Shown here: piece by piece, positions 1-11,727 of the stretch
How positions within the stretch are numbered: position 1 is the stretch's first letter
Layout: the number at the start of each line of letters is the position of its first letter
Assembly: GCF_963576675.1 (NCBI RefSeq)
Contig: NC_088910.1
Coordinates: forward strand, 27,778,531-27,842,530
DNA: 64,000 nt
Source of the DNA: Euphorbia lathyris
Taxonomy: Eukaryota; Streptophyta; Magnoliopsida; Malpighiales; Euphorbiaceae
Direction: 5' to 3'
The notes under the pieces: generated by a model
What the model was told of the DNA's origin: nothing
The model's input: only the letters and a program-made list of their open reading frames with translations
Database searches by the model: none
Program-made: the position numbers and the translations under genes

Positions 1-1393
1 ACTGACATGGATGGAAAGGTTAGCACCTACAAAGCTAGGTTGGTAGCGAAAGGATATCGTCAAAAACAAGGCGTTGATTATGACGAAACCTTCTCTCCCG
101 TTGCTATCAATCAGAATCATGCTTGCAATTGCCGCTCATGAGATTTGGCAAATGGATGTGAAAACAGCTTTCCTAAACGGAAACCTGCTTGAGGATATAT
201 ACATGATGTAACCTGAAGGTTTCATATCAAAGGATGCAAATAAAGTTTGCAAACTTCAGAGATCCATTTATGGACTCAAGCAAGCATCTAGAAGCTGGAA
301 TAAGCGTTTTGACGAAACCATAAAACAATTTGGTTTCGAACAAAATTGCGAGGAAGCTTGCATTTACAAGAAAGCAAGTGGGAGCTCTATAGCATTTCTC
401 ATACTATATATGGACGATATACTATTAATGGGAAATGACATTGCTCTATTACAATCGGTAAAAGTTTGGTTATCCGGTAACTTCTCAATGAAAGACCTTG
501 GTGAAGCAGCCTATATACTTGGTATAAAGATCTATAGAGATAGATCGCGTAGACTGCTTGGTTTTTCACAGGCTACATACATTGAAAAGGTGCTAAATCG
601 GTTTAGCATGCTTGAATCGAAACGAGGTAACTTACCCATGGTGCATGGAGTGAAGTTAAACAATCATCAATGTCCTAAAACTGATGATGACAAACGACGC
701 ATGGCTGTAGTCCCGTATGCCAGCGCGATCGGTTCGATTATGTATGCTATGGTATGCACTAGACCTGACGTAGCGTTCGCGTTATCAGTAACGAGTCGTT
801 ACCAAGGGAATCCGGGAGACGAGCATTGGATTGCCGTCAAGAACATTCTTAAGTACTTGAGAAGGACTAAAGATATGTTCCTAGTGTACGAAGAAGGAGA
901 TCTGAAAATTGAAGGATTTTCAAACGCTAGTCATCTCACAGATGAGAATGATTTTAAATCCCAATCAGGATACCTATTTATCTTGAATGGGGGTGCGGTC
1001 AGTTGGAAGAGTTCCAAGCAGGGAAGCGTGGCTTTCTCTACGACCGAGTCAGAGTACATCGCTGTTGCGGAAGCGGCAAAGGAAGCGGTTTGGATTAGAA
1101 AGTTCATTACAGAACTAGGAGTGGTGCCTGACATTGTCAATTCCATTACTCTGTACTGTGATAACAATGGAGCCATTGCGCAAGCAAAGGAACCACGGTC
1201 TCATAATGCATCCAAACACGACCTAAAGCGATACCACATCATCAGAGAGATTGTGGCTAGAGGAGATGTGAGAATAGAAAGAGTACCTACCGAGGACAAC
1301 GTTGCAGATCCGTTGACAAAGCCGTTAGCCCAGAAAGTACATGATCGTCATTTGACTTCTACTGGGATAAGTTTTAGAAACAATTGGCTTTAG
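1..1393 (+). pseudogene. Copia element A, 3' part of pol (RT and RNase H), broken
   Basis: This is the C-terminal part of a Ty1/copia polyprotein cut by the window edge. It begins in the reverse transcriptase ([13 protein letters not shown]) and carries the RT catalytic box as YMDDILLMG near 406-430, where related copies have YVDD. It then runs through RNase H (SQSGYLF, STTESEYIA, DNNGAIAQAKEPRSHN) to a stop at 1391-1393. Compared with copy Z at the right end of the window it has an 8 bp deletion near 109 (frameshift), a 9 bp in-frame deletion near 146, and TAA at 209-211 where Z has CAA. The element is therefore inactive. It is followed directly by a polypurine tract and its 3' LTR. Identification as copia RT/RNase H is firm; lineage within copia is not assigned. 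Confidence 0.93.
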
Positions 1394-1394
1394 T

Positions 1395-1407
1395 CCAAGT
1401 GGGAGTA
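1395..1407 (+). other. Polypurine tract of element A
   Basis: The purine-rich CCAAGTGGGAGTA lies two bases after the pol stop and immediately before the LTR start TGTTGGGG. It would prime plus-strand DNA synthesis. The same motif precedes the 3' LTRs of G and Z. Confidence 0.85.
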
Positions 1408-3473
1408 TGTTGGGGTTTTGTGTCCTATAGTCAATTGTTGCAGGATACAAACTTATTGTAAATGAATTGTTCTTTATATCATTTGTTTTAATGAGATATA
1501 TGTTTTATAACTATATAAAGGCAATCCCTTTTAAGCACTAAATAAAGTCTAATAAAAGGAAATCCGTAAGTTTATTTAAAGTGATTATAAAGTGTTCATA
1601 CAAGCATGAAGTGAGACAAGACTTTATAATAAACTAATAAACTTAAAACCACCCCAAGTCAAGTGATATGTTTAGGATTGACACATCACTGTTGAGACTT
1701 GTATGTAACAATGTCTTCTGTCCGACAGAAAGCTGATCTCACAAGCTTCATATATATAGATATCTGGACAGTTACATAGATCCGGTGAAACGTTGTTCAT
1801 TAGGATTGGGGATCCGACTTGAGATAACAGGATGGGTAGATTCATCCTTGTCACCTGTTCATCTCATTGGTATTAATAGGTATAACTAATCCTCAGACTC
1901 AAAGGAATGTTAATTGGTCATCCTGAATTACTGAATGTGAGACTTTGATCGCGTGGTCCCACGATCCTTAACAGAGATGACTCTAGGGTGTGAACTGCAA
2001 AGGTTGGGTGTCACAGGAGGTAATGTCAGGGTAGTTATACATTGGATTGAGCATTTATCACTCCCGACGAATGGGAGATACGTCCAAGGATCGCTTGTGG
2101 AAGACTCGACTCTAAATCCTTGCAAGGTGATAGCTTAAGAGTAGAAATACAGATTTCACTTAACCTATCTATTTGAGTTGACTCGGCCTGTACAAGTAAA
2201 ACGAACGTCTCGCTATATATGACTTGACATCATCCATAGTCATAAGATTCAGTTCAAGGATGTAGTTGATAAAGGATCGTATTATACCGTAACTAATACG
2301 GAAGGGTTAACGGCAGAATCAACCTGTCTTCTTAACGGACTCTGGGGGAATGATTACGGACATGCCGATAACATGCTCTGTTCATCATTCCGTTATGCAA
2401 GGATTAAATATAATTCTTGAAGAAATTAATTTAATAGTTGCATACGGCCAGAAGTAGTAAGGACCTAATGGATCACACATAAGACTTGAAAACAAAAGAG
2501 AGATGGATCTGATTAATAGATGGAAGCCCAATTGAGCCCAGTAAGGCCCACATGGATAGGGGGGTCGAAATTTATATATATGATTAGGGAAGGAATTAAT
2601 TTATTCCACTAATCCTAATTTGATTAGGATTATGAATTAAATTAATTAAGAGATCATTAAAGTATGAGTTTTAATTAGATTAATATGCTCCTATTATTAT
2701 CTAACTAGGTTACTTATTATTATCCTAATTATATTAGACATATAGTAAGATAATAATTAGAAATCCTATTCTGAATTGGATTCCTATTAAGTGACATATT
2801 CCTATCTAACTAGGTTTAGATACAACCTAATATATATACCCCTACCCTAATGAATTTCGACACACTAATTCCTCCCCCCTACAAGTGATTTTCGAAATTG
2901 CTTAGTTAGAGAGAGAAAAGAATTCCCATCCCCAAGTTCGTGGACAAGAATTCATTCGGCATTCCATCGATTGATTAATCTAATTCATCCCTCTTTCTCC
3001 TTGATCTTGTGTTGGTTAATTAGAGGTAATCTATTTTGGTTACATCTCATAAGGGTTGATTCTAATTTAACCTCACCGTGTTCACGAAAGAAGAAAAACA
3101 ATCAAAAGGGAGAAATTCGTTTTTCTTCGCCTACATCAGGTCAGTTCACTATTTCGAGGATTCCCGGAGATTGAACCGTCGGATCGTCGCGAGTTTTGGA
3201 CAGTAGCTTCTAGACATATTCTTCTATGTTTCCACCGAAGGGATTGTCGTTCGGAGGTCTGGAAGGTCTGTTTCGAATAGGGGCAGATTGGTAAACAGTT
3301 TACATCTCCTTTGAAGTTGTGGGCACTTCGTTTGCAACGGTAGATTGATCATCGAAAGGTATATCTTCTTATCCCTCCTTATATGAAATAACGATTAATG
3401 GATCCTATGGTTAAAAGGAAGTAGGCTAAATTTTTTATATTTCCGCTGCTATACCTTAGCCTTATTTCCAACA
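1408..3473 (+). mobile_element. 3' LTR of copia element A (2066 bp)
   Basis: It starts TGTTGGGGTTTTG and ends TTATTTCCAACA, the usual TG...CA termini. It follows a PPT and is followed by sequence of a different element (gag start of B), so the boundary at 3473 is clear. The likely target-site duplicate on this side is TTTGT (3474-3478); its partner is off the window. It is nearly identical, in inverted orientation, to 58863-60930. Small ORFs inside it have no family match and recur only because the LTR recurs. Confidence 0.93.
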
Positions 3474-3621
3474 TTTGTTGCCTGAATGAAATTTTTCATT
3501 CTATTCTTCCAAAAGGTATAGTTAGACCCAAGAATAGAGGAGGCCGAGTAATGGACAACCCCTCAGGTAAAATCTGAGTTGTCTGATTTCCTGGGAGGAA
3601 CCAAGTGCTGTTCTCAGCCAT
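3474..3621 (-). pseudogene. Sirevirus-like element B, start of gag, truncated
   Basis: On the minus strand an ATG at 3621-3619 opens a short reading frame closely matching the first residues of the gag of element E (50891): ENST, FLPGNQTTQILPEG, SITRPPLF. The frame shifts after about 35 codons and is cut at 3474 by insertion of element A. Only the N-terminus of gag remains in the window; the rest of B lies beyond A, off the left edge. The match to E makes the assignment firm although the fragment is short. Confidence 0.85.
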
Positions 3622-3670
3622 AGTGGGGATCAGCTCAAGGTAGTTAAACCTTGCACAGTGAGCTTTTAAG

Positions 3671-3681
3671 TTCTGATACCA
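3671..3681 (-). other. Primer binding site of element B
   Basis: The reverse complement reads TGGTATCAGAA, one change from the initiator-Met tRNA type site TGGTATCAGAG seen in E. It is two bases from the LTR end, as expected. Confidence 0.8.
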
Positions 3682-3683
3682 CT

Positions 3684-5023
3684 TGTTGGTCCCTTATAAC
3701 GTGACAAGTTAGTTCCAAGGGGGGGGAGATAGGAACTATTTAAAATTTTGTTCGTTAAGGATGACTTCTTTTCTTATGAAAAGGTTTACACAGCGTGACT
3801 AAGTAGTTCGAAGACACAAGCTTAGTCAACTTGTGACTAAGTCTATTTCTTTCCTTGAGTCAGGAAATAGCACTTAGAGTCTATTCCTGGACTCAGCTTC
3901 TTAGTATACTTAACTTAGCGTGAGCTCGTTACTTAGTCAGTTTTATAGCAAACAATATGTAAAGGAGTTTAAGGGTTAGAAAGATATTACTCAGCAGACT
4001 TATCCTGGTTCGACCTCTCCGCCTACGTCCAGTCCCCGGAACTCGTTCCGAGCTTTTTGAATTCTCTACTGAGCTCTTTAAAGGTAGAGCACGAAACCTT
4101 TTACAATAGAAGCTGAGTATACAAGAGTACCTTCCTCTATACCTCTACTCACTCCTATATCTACCGCTGAGTACTATAACCGAGTACTCAACCTCTCCTT
4201 TCTATTCTTCTAGAAATGATAAAGTGTTTGTCCTAAACAACAATTGCTAAGACACTTTAGATGATTGAAAATCACTCTAGACTTTTACACAATAATATGG
4301 AAATTGGTGTAAGGTTTTTGCTTTGCTTTTCTCACAGAACTTCGTGTATGAATTTGGACAGTGTTTCAGCTAATTGAAGATCTGCATCGATTGAAGCAAA
4401 TGGATGGCCTTTATATAGTGACACTTGAGGAACCTGGTCATTTCGAATTTCGAAATAACCGTTGGAGGGAAACGGCTTCCTGTCGTTGTCACTCAGTACG
4501 TGCTCAGTGTCGTTGGCCAATGAGATTCATGCATCTTCTGTCCACGGCTGCTCGGTAGCTTTTCGTCTGGCAAACAGAATGTTTCGACATTTTTGGCAAA
4601 GTCTTCCAGACAGTTTCCTGCGCCTTCTGAACTGTACCCAAAGTAGAAATACTTTGTCTAGAAGTTGATTCTTGTCTGCCGCTGTCCAGACTGCTTGTCG
4701 CTTGACTCAGCAGCTTCTCCTTGAAGCTTTTGCTAGAAGGCTTCTCAATCCTTCTGCACGCTGAGTCGTCGTTTTGCTTGAAACGGCTACGTTTCATCTT
4801 CTTGGGCCGTGAGGTCTTTGATCATGTTGACTTGGGCTTGACTTCCACTCATGGGCTTTTGGACTTTTAAATTTTAATGTCTTATAGATAAATAAACTCA
4901 ACATTGAACAAACACATTAGTATAAATAAATCAAAGCATTTAAATTTAATGTGTTAGAATATTTTTTATCAATTACTTAAATAATTTTGTCAAATCAAAA
5001 TCATATGGAAAGGTGTTTCAATA
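3684..5023 (-). mobile_element. 5' LTR of Sirevirus-like element B (1340 bp)
   Basis: On the plus strand it begins TGTTGGTCCC and ends AGGTGTTTCAATA; on the element strand the expected start TGTTGAAAC has become TATTGAAAC. It shares with LTRs C, E and F the G-run near one end (8 G here), the CTGAGTACT hairpin, and the segment TTGTCAAATCAAAAT near the other end. It was inserted into the LINE RNase H fragment of repeat copy 1, whose undisturbed counterpart is near 10145. Confidence 0.92.
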
Positions 5024-5084
5024 CTAATAAACAGCGATGTCAACACAAACCATAAGTCATGAGATAAATAACAAACTAAGAATC

Positions 5085-5210
5085 AAGTTCAACCAAACAT
5101 GCCATACAAATTCGAGAACCCCTAGCCATGAGTTTCCTTTCTAGCCCCATCATAGTTAATTTTCACCCAATCCTCATTAGGCCATTTCACCCAACTAAAA
5201 CCTCTAAGTT
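5085..5210 (-). pseudogene. LINE-type RNase H fragment (copy 1)
   Basis: On the minus strand one frame reads WVKWPNEDWVKINYDGARKE, then HG, a stop, and GFS. This is the first strand of the RNase H domain (with its catalytic Asp in DGA) found at the C-terminus of plant LINE proteins, preceded by the usual WxKxP linker. The remainder of the domain was separated by insertion of LTR B at 5023; it survives in copy 2. A non-functional relic. Confidence 0.6.
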
Positions 5211-5667
5211 TACCAGATAAATAGGCCTCCCAAAACTCCATGGCTCACCTATAACATTGTGGCGTATACTAAATTTGTAGTAGAGAGAGGGATCAATTGC
5301 AAAAAGAGGGTTAGCTGGTCATGGATCCCTTCTATAATTATTATTTTTAATCTTTTTTGTTTAATTACTTTTTTATATTTAATTTAAGAATTTGAGAAAA
5401 GAGATTCTTAAATTCTTTTTTACTAATTTATTTTAACTCGTCTTCCCGTCCTATCTAAAATGTTAGTCCTTGTACCATATCCTATTATTTGCAAGGACGG
5501 ATCCAAAGGGGGTTTGAGCATCCACTGGTCACCAGAAAACGCTAAAAATTCTATGGAAATTGTGTACGAGTTTTTAATTTTTTATGTAAGAAGACCAAAA
5601 AGATCTATTTATCACCTATAAATCACGAGCGACAATGAATTATGGATCCGACACTGATAATTTGGTT

Positions 5668-5776
5668 ATATTTGCCTCGTGAACCTATCAAAAATTGGTG
5701 AAATCTCAACCACCACTACAAGAAAATAGCTAATATTTGCCTCGTGAACCTATCAAAAATTGGTGAAATCTCAACC
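5668..5776. repeat. 65 bp tandem duplication with a CACTA-type terminus
   Basis: The segment beginning ATATTTGCCTCGTGAACC occurs at 5668 and again at 5733. Between the two lies CACTACAAGAAAATAGC (5714-5730), which resembles the terminal sequence of plant CACTA transposons. The duplicate block at 10800 has only one unit and lacks the CACTACAAG motif. Confidence 0.6.
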
Positions 5777-6034
5777 ATACTAATTGAGATTTTGCCAATT
5801 TTGTATAAATCAGGGAGCAAATGTAACCAAATAATAGGTAAGAAGACGAAAATAGACATTTTGGATAGGTCATAGGCAAATGTTACCAAATAATGTCAAA
5901 AACTAAAGTTTTGATAAGTCAAAGTCAAATAGTGTTTTAAACTTTAAAATTACAATCCTCGTTATCTAAAATCTTGATACTGATTCCAAAACCAGTGAAT
6001 TGTAATATTACTGTGTCTCGCTAATTATTTCGCA

Positions 6035-6655
6035 TCAAAAGGGAATCTGATGGTTCCATTGAAACTTACAAGGCACGTCTGGTTACTTGTGGATTCATAC
6101 AACAGTCAGGCATCGATTGCGTAAATTACATACGTGGTGTATAACTTTTATCTTATTTCACACTTTGGTGTACAACTTTTTGGCGACCTCCCACTAAAGT
6201 GTATATCCGGTGATTGTGATCGATCAGCGTGCCACCTCATTAATTCGACCTCCTTAAAAGTCAAAAGTTGTCCGGTCAATGCAATGTCAACGCGTTATAT
6301 CAGCAATTTTGAGTTTTATGGAGGTCAAATTGCTGACGTGGTACGTTGACCGGTCATAATTATTGGCCACACACTTTAATGGGAGGTTACAAATTGTACA
6401 GTTTTGTATGTAAAATTGAAGGTTGTACACCAAAGTGTGAAGAAATGACAATGGTTGTATACCACTTATATAATTTACCTAACATCGAGTATAAAGAAAC
6501 TTTCTGTCATGTTGTCAAAGCCACAACCATTCGCACTGTTCTAACACTTACTGCCTCCCATGGATAGTTCATCAATAAGCTTTGATGTATCAAATGTGTT
6601 TCTCCATAATCATTCATCAATATTTATGGAGAAACCTCAAGGCTTTGACAAACCA
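6035..6655 (+). pseudogene. Copia RT fragment, copy 1, split by a MITE
   Basis: Before the MITE one frame reads DGSIETYKARLVTCGFIQQS then GIDC, the start of a copia reverse transcriptase. After the MITE it resumes as ETFCHVVKATTIRTVLTLTA, the next stretch of the same domain (usual form ETFSPVVK...). The frame then decays (INKL, stop) through a YGE.. region and ends at the duplication boundary. It is an old fragment of a copia family different from A/G/Z and B/E/F. Confidence 0.8.
6130..6469. mobile_element. 340 bp MITE inside copia RT (copy 1)
   Basis: The ends are inverted repeats: ATACGTGGTGTATAAC at the left and, on the other strand at the right, ATAAGTGGTATACAACC, followed on both sides by CACACTTTGGTGTACAAC. 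Flanks are GTAAATTAC and ATAATTTAC, a 9 bp near-duplicate (7 of 9), which fits a Mutator-like origin. It carries no gene; ORFs across it are chance. Confidence 0.75.
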
Positions 6656-7729
6656 CTTTATTCTTGGAATTTTCAATTTTGAAGTCGTTAACGGTCATTT
6701 TTATAGTGTTAAAATATCATTTTTGGCAAAACGAAAGAGTGCAGTGACATTTTTTTTTCAAGTATTAGTTTAACAATACATAAAAGCGCATGTGTTTTTT
6801 TAGACTCACTTAACAAAAAACTTCCAAAACCAATTTCTTATTAGGGGCTCATTGTTTTTTATTTTCCCAGTTAAATATGATTCTGAACATTATTGTTCAT
6901 TGATTTTGATCACACATACCTTAATGAAAATGTAGTATTTGGTCATTCATCATTAGATCTATGTTTATTAGAATCAAAGTATCCTAAGATTTAGATTTAG
7001 AGTGTGATTGTTTCATATTTTCGGAAGAGCGTTTAACGTTTCACTCCAAACCGCAGGAAATATAGCGTTGGTTAGGTTTATAAAACCGCAGCGTTTAGCA
7101 TTTTCTCTAGAAACTGCAGCTTTTCACGAAAAGCTCATATTTGGAGCTTTTCATAAACAGTTGTTTGTAGTTATATGTTATTGACAAAATTATCCTTCTT
7201 ATTTCTATAAAAATATGTTTATTCTCTAACATTATCTATATTTCTACAACATAATTATCGGAAGAACAAGATTTTGTTGCGTTCAATAATTTTTTTTATT
7301 TTTTACATAGATTATTTTTATTAATTTGTGCAACATATTTTTTATTTTATAATAGGATAAGGTGCAAAAATACCCATATCATTTATAGCTAGGAGCAATT
7401 TTACCCTTAACGTCTAAATGGTGCAATTATACCCCTAATATTGGCAGCTAAAAGCAATTTTGCCCCTAATATTGACAAGTTGGGTCAATTTGAGAAATAA
7501 TTTATCAAACTGTCGTTTTAGTTATGAATATTGTTATCTACAATTCACACGTGCACCATTTTGTCATCGTTGGTAACATATCACAAACATATGATTAGAT
7601 GTGAATTTTTTTAAGAAAATAAAAAATATATATTGTCTTCTGTACGAGTTGGACAAAAAAAAAATTCAAATACCTTAATAAAAATTGTTATTAAGAAAGA
7701 CTGTACAACATCAAATTTATAATTTGTCT
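6656..7729. other. AT-rich non-coding stretch
   Basis: No gene recognised. Around 7376-7500 a loose repeat of GCAATTTTACCCCTAA-like units occurs, and 7020-7170 holds AAAGCTGCAG/CTGCAGCTTTT-like words, both suggestive of decayed MITEs, but no terminal repeats or target duplications could be fixed. Confidence 0.5.
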
Positions 7730-8517
7730 AATTCATGCTGAGACAGATTTGTTGAGCTGTTCTTGAATCTGCTCACACTGGACGCGGCTCCGTTTGGAAT
7801 TCGCTAGTTGAACTTCAAATCTTAGGTGAGCTCGGGATTGAAAAACGTCTTGCTAAGGCTCCGCACATTGCTCCGATTTTTTGGCAACCACCTCCGAGGG
7901 ATTGGATTAAGATCAATAATGATGCGTCTGTCACGGGTGCTCCTGGTCCTGCGGGTTGCGGAGGTATTTATCGCTCGCATACTGGCATGTGCCTTGGTGC
8001 GTTTGCCTTTCCGATTGAAAGTTCCTTTGCTTATCTTGCTGAACTATCTACTGCTGTTTACGCCACTGACATGGCTATTAGCAAAGGTTGGCGGAAAATT
8101 TGGCTTGAAAGCGACTCAATGTATGTTGTGCAGATGTTCAAATCTAAATCTTGCTTAGACAAAAATGGTTCAATTGTTTAAATCAGACAAATTTTGTGAC
8201 TTTTGTGGTGTCTCATATTTTTCGTGAAGGAAATCATGTTGCGAACTCGGTTGCAAATTATGGACGGACGACAACAGCATCGACTTGGTGGGATGTTGTC
8301 CCGGATTTTTGTGGATCGGTCTTTTTTCATAATCGTTTAGGATGTTGCGTTTATCGTTTTTCCTAATTATTTGGCTTCATTTTATTTATTGTTTTTGTAT
8401 TATAACATTTATAATAAATTTGGTTCGGAGCTTTTTTAGGTCTGTGGTGGGGTGCCAGCATAGTTGAGATGTTCGCCGCTTACCCTTCCTCGCTAACCAA
8501 TCTTTAATAAAAAAAAA
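7730..8517 (+). pseudogene. LINE 3' fragment, RNase H domain, broken
   Basis: A plus-strand frame gives the C-terminal RNase H domain of a plant LINE: PPPRDWIKINNDASVTG, PAGCGGIYRSHTG, AELSTAVYATDMA, WLESDSMYVVQM. The frame breaks near 8160, and the rest (HIFREGNHVANSVANYG) is readable in another frame at 8216-8260. A non-coding tail follows with GGTGCCAGCATAGTTGAGATG, shared in form with the tail of the LINE at 42371-43966, and ends in an A-tract at 8509-8517. It is a 5'-truncated, frameshifted insertion. Confidence 0.85.
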
Positions 8518-9100
8518 TCTGAGGTAGACACATAAAAAAATAAATAAATAAACAAATAAAAATACAGTGTAATTTATGTAATCCGAAGTAGGTCTAAATA
8601 TTTAACCTTTTATTTCTAATTGAGTGATTTTGCTATTCTATACTTCAGAGAATAATAATAATAAAACAAAATCGAGGTTAGAATATCCATATAAATAAGG
8701 AGTTTGGTTGAGCATACGCAATCTGTAATGATATGAATGGTGGATTCTACAGCTCTTTTGCATACAATCATCCAATCCATATCGCGAGTTTCCTGAAACT
8801 TCGTTGAACCAACCGACGGAACCCAAGACCACGTACGTATCAGGATTGTTGTCAGTTCAAGTTGCACTGGGAAACACCACAAAAGTAAGATTAGAAAACT
8901 GTCCTAGACCAACCAATGAGAATGCACCTACACTCCCATCTAAATTCATCTTTTGGATCCTTTTTGTATTATCATGCGGTTTCTTTTTGCTTCCATCTAT
9001 ATATATAGACAACACAAACCTAAGCTAATTTTAGAATGCAATTTAACCCCCAAATTGAAGATTAGAAAATCAGACAATAAGAGTGCATACCCTATTCAAC
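8518..9100. other. Non-coding or unrecognised stretch
   Basis: There is a minus-strand open frame at 8616-8882 but it matches no family I recognise and has no supporting splice or promoter context. I see nothing else in the stretch. Confidence 0.4.
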
Positions 9101-9352
9101 TGATAATTCTATCTCTGTTGTGTTCTGAGTTATACTGAACCAGTAAAACTCCTGTAGTCATGTTTTTCTGATTAGAGTGTCTCATACCTGTTGTAGATAC
9201 TTATGAATTGCTTTAAAGATATCAACTCATAATTCTATCTCTGTTGTATCCTGAGTTATACTGAACCAGTAAAACTCCTGTAGTCATACTTTTCTGATTA
9301 GAGTGTCTCATGACTGATGTAGATACTTATGAATTCCCTTAAAGATATATTG
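9101..9352. repeat. Two-copy tandem repeat, 126 bp period
   Basis: AATTCTATCTCTGTTGTR occurs at 9105 and 9231, and the following sequence (CTGAACCAGTAAAACTCC, GATTAGAGTGTCTCAT, GATACTTATGAATT) repeats at the same spacing with few changes. No coding sense was found. Confidence 0.9.
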
Positions 9353-9929
9353 AGTTTCATTTAAACCAATATATTTGGGTCAGGGATGAATGAAAGACTT
9401 CTGGTATAGAGTGTTATCTACTGCTGCATCTGATGATCTTGATTTTTTCATTATTGTCTTTCTGCAGAGTCCTTCTATTTAAGTACCAGAAAGCCATAAA
9501 ACACTTATTGCTTAAGTCTATCTCAACTTCGTGAATGCTTGTTTGTGTTATAACATTGATGTTGCATGGAGAGACCTGTGACCCGTCTCAGGTGGATATA
9601 CTTTTTCATGAGGACATGAATCCATATCATTCTACCTATAAGCCTCCTAACCCACTACTCATGACCTGAAATCCTCAAGTCATCCACACAATAAAGAACC
9701 AGTTTGAACCTAGTAGCATTATTGATGTAAGGTTGGATACAAGTATTAACAGAATTTCCCACACTAATCTGTTGTATGCACCTTGCCTCAAGGATCAATT
9801 AGGGTTACATTGTGAGTTAATTGAGCCTTCCAAAAATTCCGCTGAAAATGTTTAGATTTGAGAACCCTACATGCAAAAACATTATGATTAGAAATCAAAT
9901 TCCATATGTGATTTATGAGAAGAGATGCA
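9353..9929. other. Unrecognised stretch
   Basis: No family match, tandem structure or terminal repeats were seen. Short open frames only. Confidence 0.4.
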
Positions 9930-10340
9930 TTAAAACATATCAAGTGGAAACTAGTCCCACAAATATTAGGCAAAAGTAAAATTTGGATGTATGCAGACAG
10001 CACATTAAAGGTATGATAACCTAAAGAAAGAGTTCTTTTGAAGTTGGCCATATAATCGGTAGCTTGATTCTCTTCACAAGACAAATGAAGTAACATGAGC
10101 TCCCAATCCCTATTAATCAACTCTCTTACATTTATCGATAAACTAATAAACAGCGATGTCAACCCAAACCAACCATGAGTCATGAGATAAATAACAACCT
10201 AAGAATGAAGTTCAACCAAACATGTCATACAAATCCCAATATTAACAGAAGAACCCCTAGCCATGAGTTTCCTTTCTAGCCCCATCATAGTTAATTTTCA
10301 CCCAACCCTCATTAGGCGATTTCACTCAACTAAAACCTCT
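9930..10340 (-). pseudogene. LINE-type RNase H fragment (copy 2, more complete)
   Basis: Reading on the minus strand from about 10340, the WVKINYDGA-type start of an RNase H domain is followed after decayed sequence by VRELINRDWELMLLHLSCEE then NQATDYMANF. This matches the end of LINE RNase H domains (final helix with the EGNxxAD motif, here EENQATD). A tail with LLPNICGTSFHL resembles the C-terminal segment of such proteins. Several stops are present. The upper half overlaps the segmental duplication; in copy 1 the lower half was separated by LTR B. Confidence 0.65.
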
Positions 10341-11727
10341 AAGTTTACCAGATTAATAGGCCTCCCAAAACTCCATGGCTCACCTATAACATTGGGGCGT
10401 ACAATAAATTTGTAGTAGAGAGAGGGATCAATTGTAAAAAGAGGGTTAGCTGGTCATGGATCCCTTCTTTAATTATTATTTTTAATCTTTTTTGTTTAAT
10501 TAGTTTTTATATTTAATTTAAGAATTTGAGAAAAAAGATTCTTATATTCTTTTTTACTAATTTATTTTAACTCGTCCTCCCATCGTATCTAAAATGTTAG
10601 TCCTTATACCCTATCCTATTATTTGCAAGGATAGATCCAAAGGGGGTTTGAGCACCCACTGGTCACCGGAAAACGCTAAAAATTCTATGGAAATTGTTTA
10701 TGAGTTTTTAAATTTTTTTTTATGTAAAAAGACCAAAAAGATCTATTTATCACCCATAAATCACGAGCGACAATGAATCATGGATCCGACACTGATAATT
10801 TGGTTATATTTGCCTCGTGAACCTATAAAAAATTGGTGAAATCTCAACCACACTAGTTGAGATTTCGCCAATTTTGTATAGGTCAGGGAGCAAATGTAAC
10901 CAAATAATAGGTAAGAAGATGAAAATAGGCATTTTGGATAGGTCATGGACAAATGTTACCAAATAATGTCAAAAACTAAAATTTTGATAAGTCAGAGTCA
11001 AATAGTGTTTTAAACTTTAAAATTACAATCCTCGTTATCTAAAATCTTGATACTGGTTCCAAGACCACTGAATTGTAATATTACTATGCCTCGTTAACTA
11101 TTTCGCATCAAAAGGAAATCTGATGGTTCCAGTGAAATTTACAAGGCACGTTTGGTTACTTGTGGATTCATACAACAGTTAGGCATCGATTGCGTAAATT
11201 ACATACGTGGTGTATAACTCTTATCTTATTTCACACTTTGGTGTAGAAATTTTTAGCGACCTCCCACTAAAGTGTATAGCCGATAATTATGTTCGGTCAA
11301 CGTGCCACCTCATTAATTTGACCTCCTTAAAAGTCAAAAGTTGACCGGTCAATGCAAAGTCAACGCGTCATATTAGCAATTTTGAGTTTTATGGAGGTCA
11401 AATTGCTGACGTGGTACGTTGACCGGTCATAATTACTGGCTACACACTTTAGTGGGAGGCTACCAGTTGTACAGTTTTGTATGCAAAATTGAAGGTTGTA
11501 CACCAAAGTGTGAAAAAAGGACAATGGTTATATACCACTTATATAATTTACATGGGATCGAGGATAAAGAAACCTTCAAACATGTTGTCAAAGCCACAAC
11601 CATTCTCACTGTTCTAACACTTACCGCCTCCCATGGATAGTTCATCAATAAGCTTTGGTGTATGAAATGTGTTTCTCCATAATCATTCATCAATATTTAT
11701 GGAGAAACCTTAAGGCTTTGACAACCC
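10145..11727. repeat. Segmental duplication, copy 2 (partner 5024-6655)
   Basis: It matches copy 1 in order and content, with small indels and a single unit of the 65 bp repeat. To the left the LINE fragment continues past the point where copy 1 has LTR B. To the right the copia RT continues into a long relic. Confidence 0.9.

Larger units (their letters stand above)
5024..6655. repeat. Segmental duplication, copy 1 (partner 10145-11727)
   Basis: From the end of LTR B to about 6655 this block matches 10145-11727 almost base for base with small indels, including all nested repeats. The match ends where copy 1 reads GACAAACCACTTT and copy 2 GACAACCCTAATC. It contains a LINE RNase H fragment, AT-rich sequence, a copia RT fragment and a MITE. 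No intact gene is present. Confidence 0.9.

Noticed and set aside
2971..3174. 67-residue ORF, repeated identically at 59163-59366 (-)
   Set aside because: It is inside the LTRs of A and Z; recurrence reflects the LTR copy, not coding conservation.
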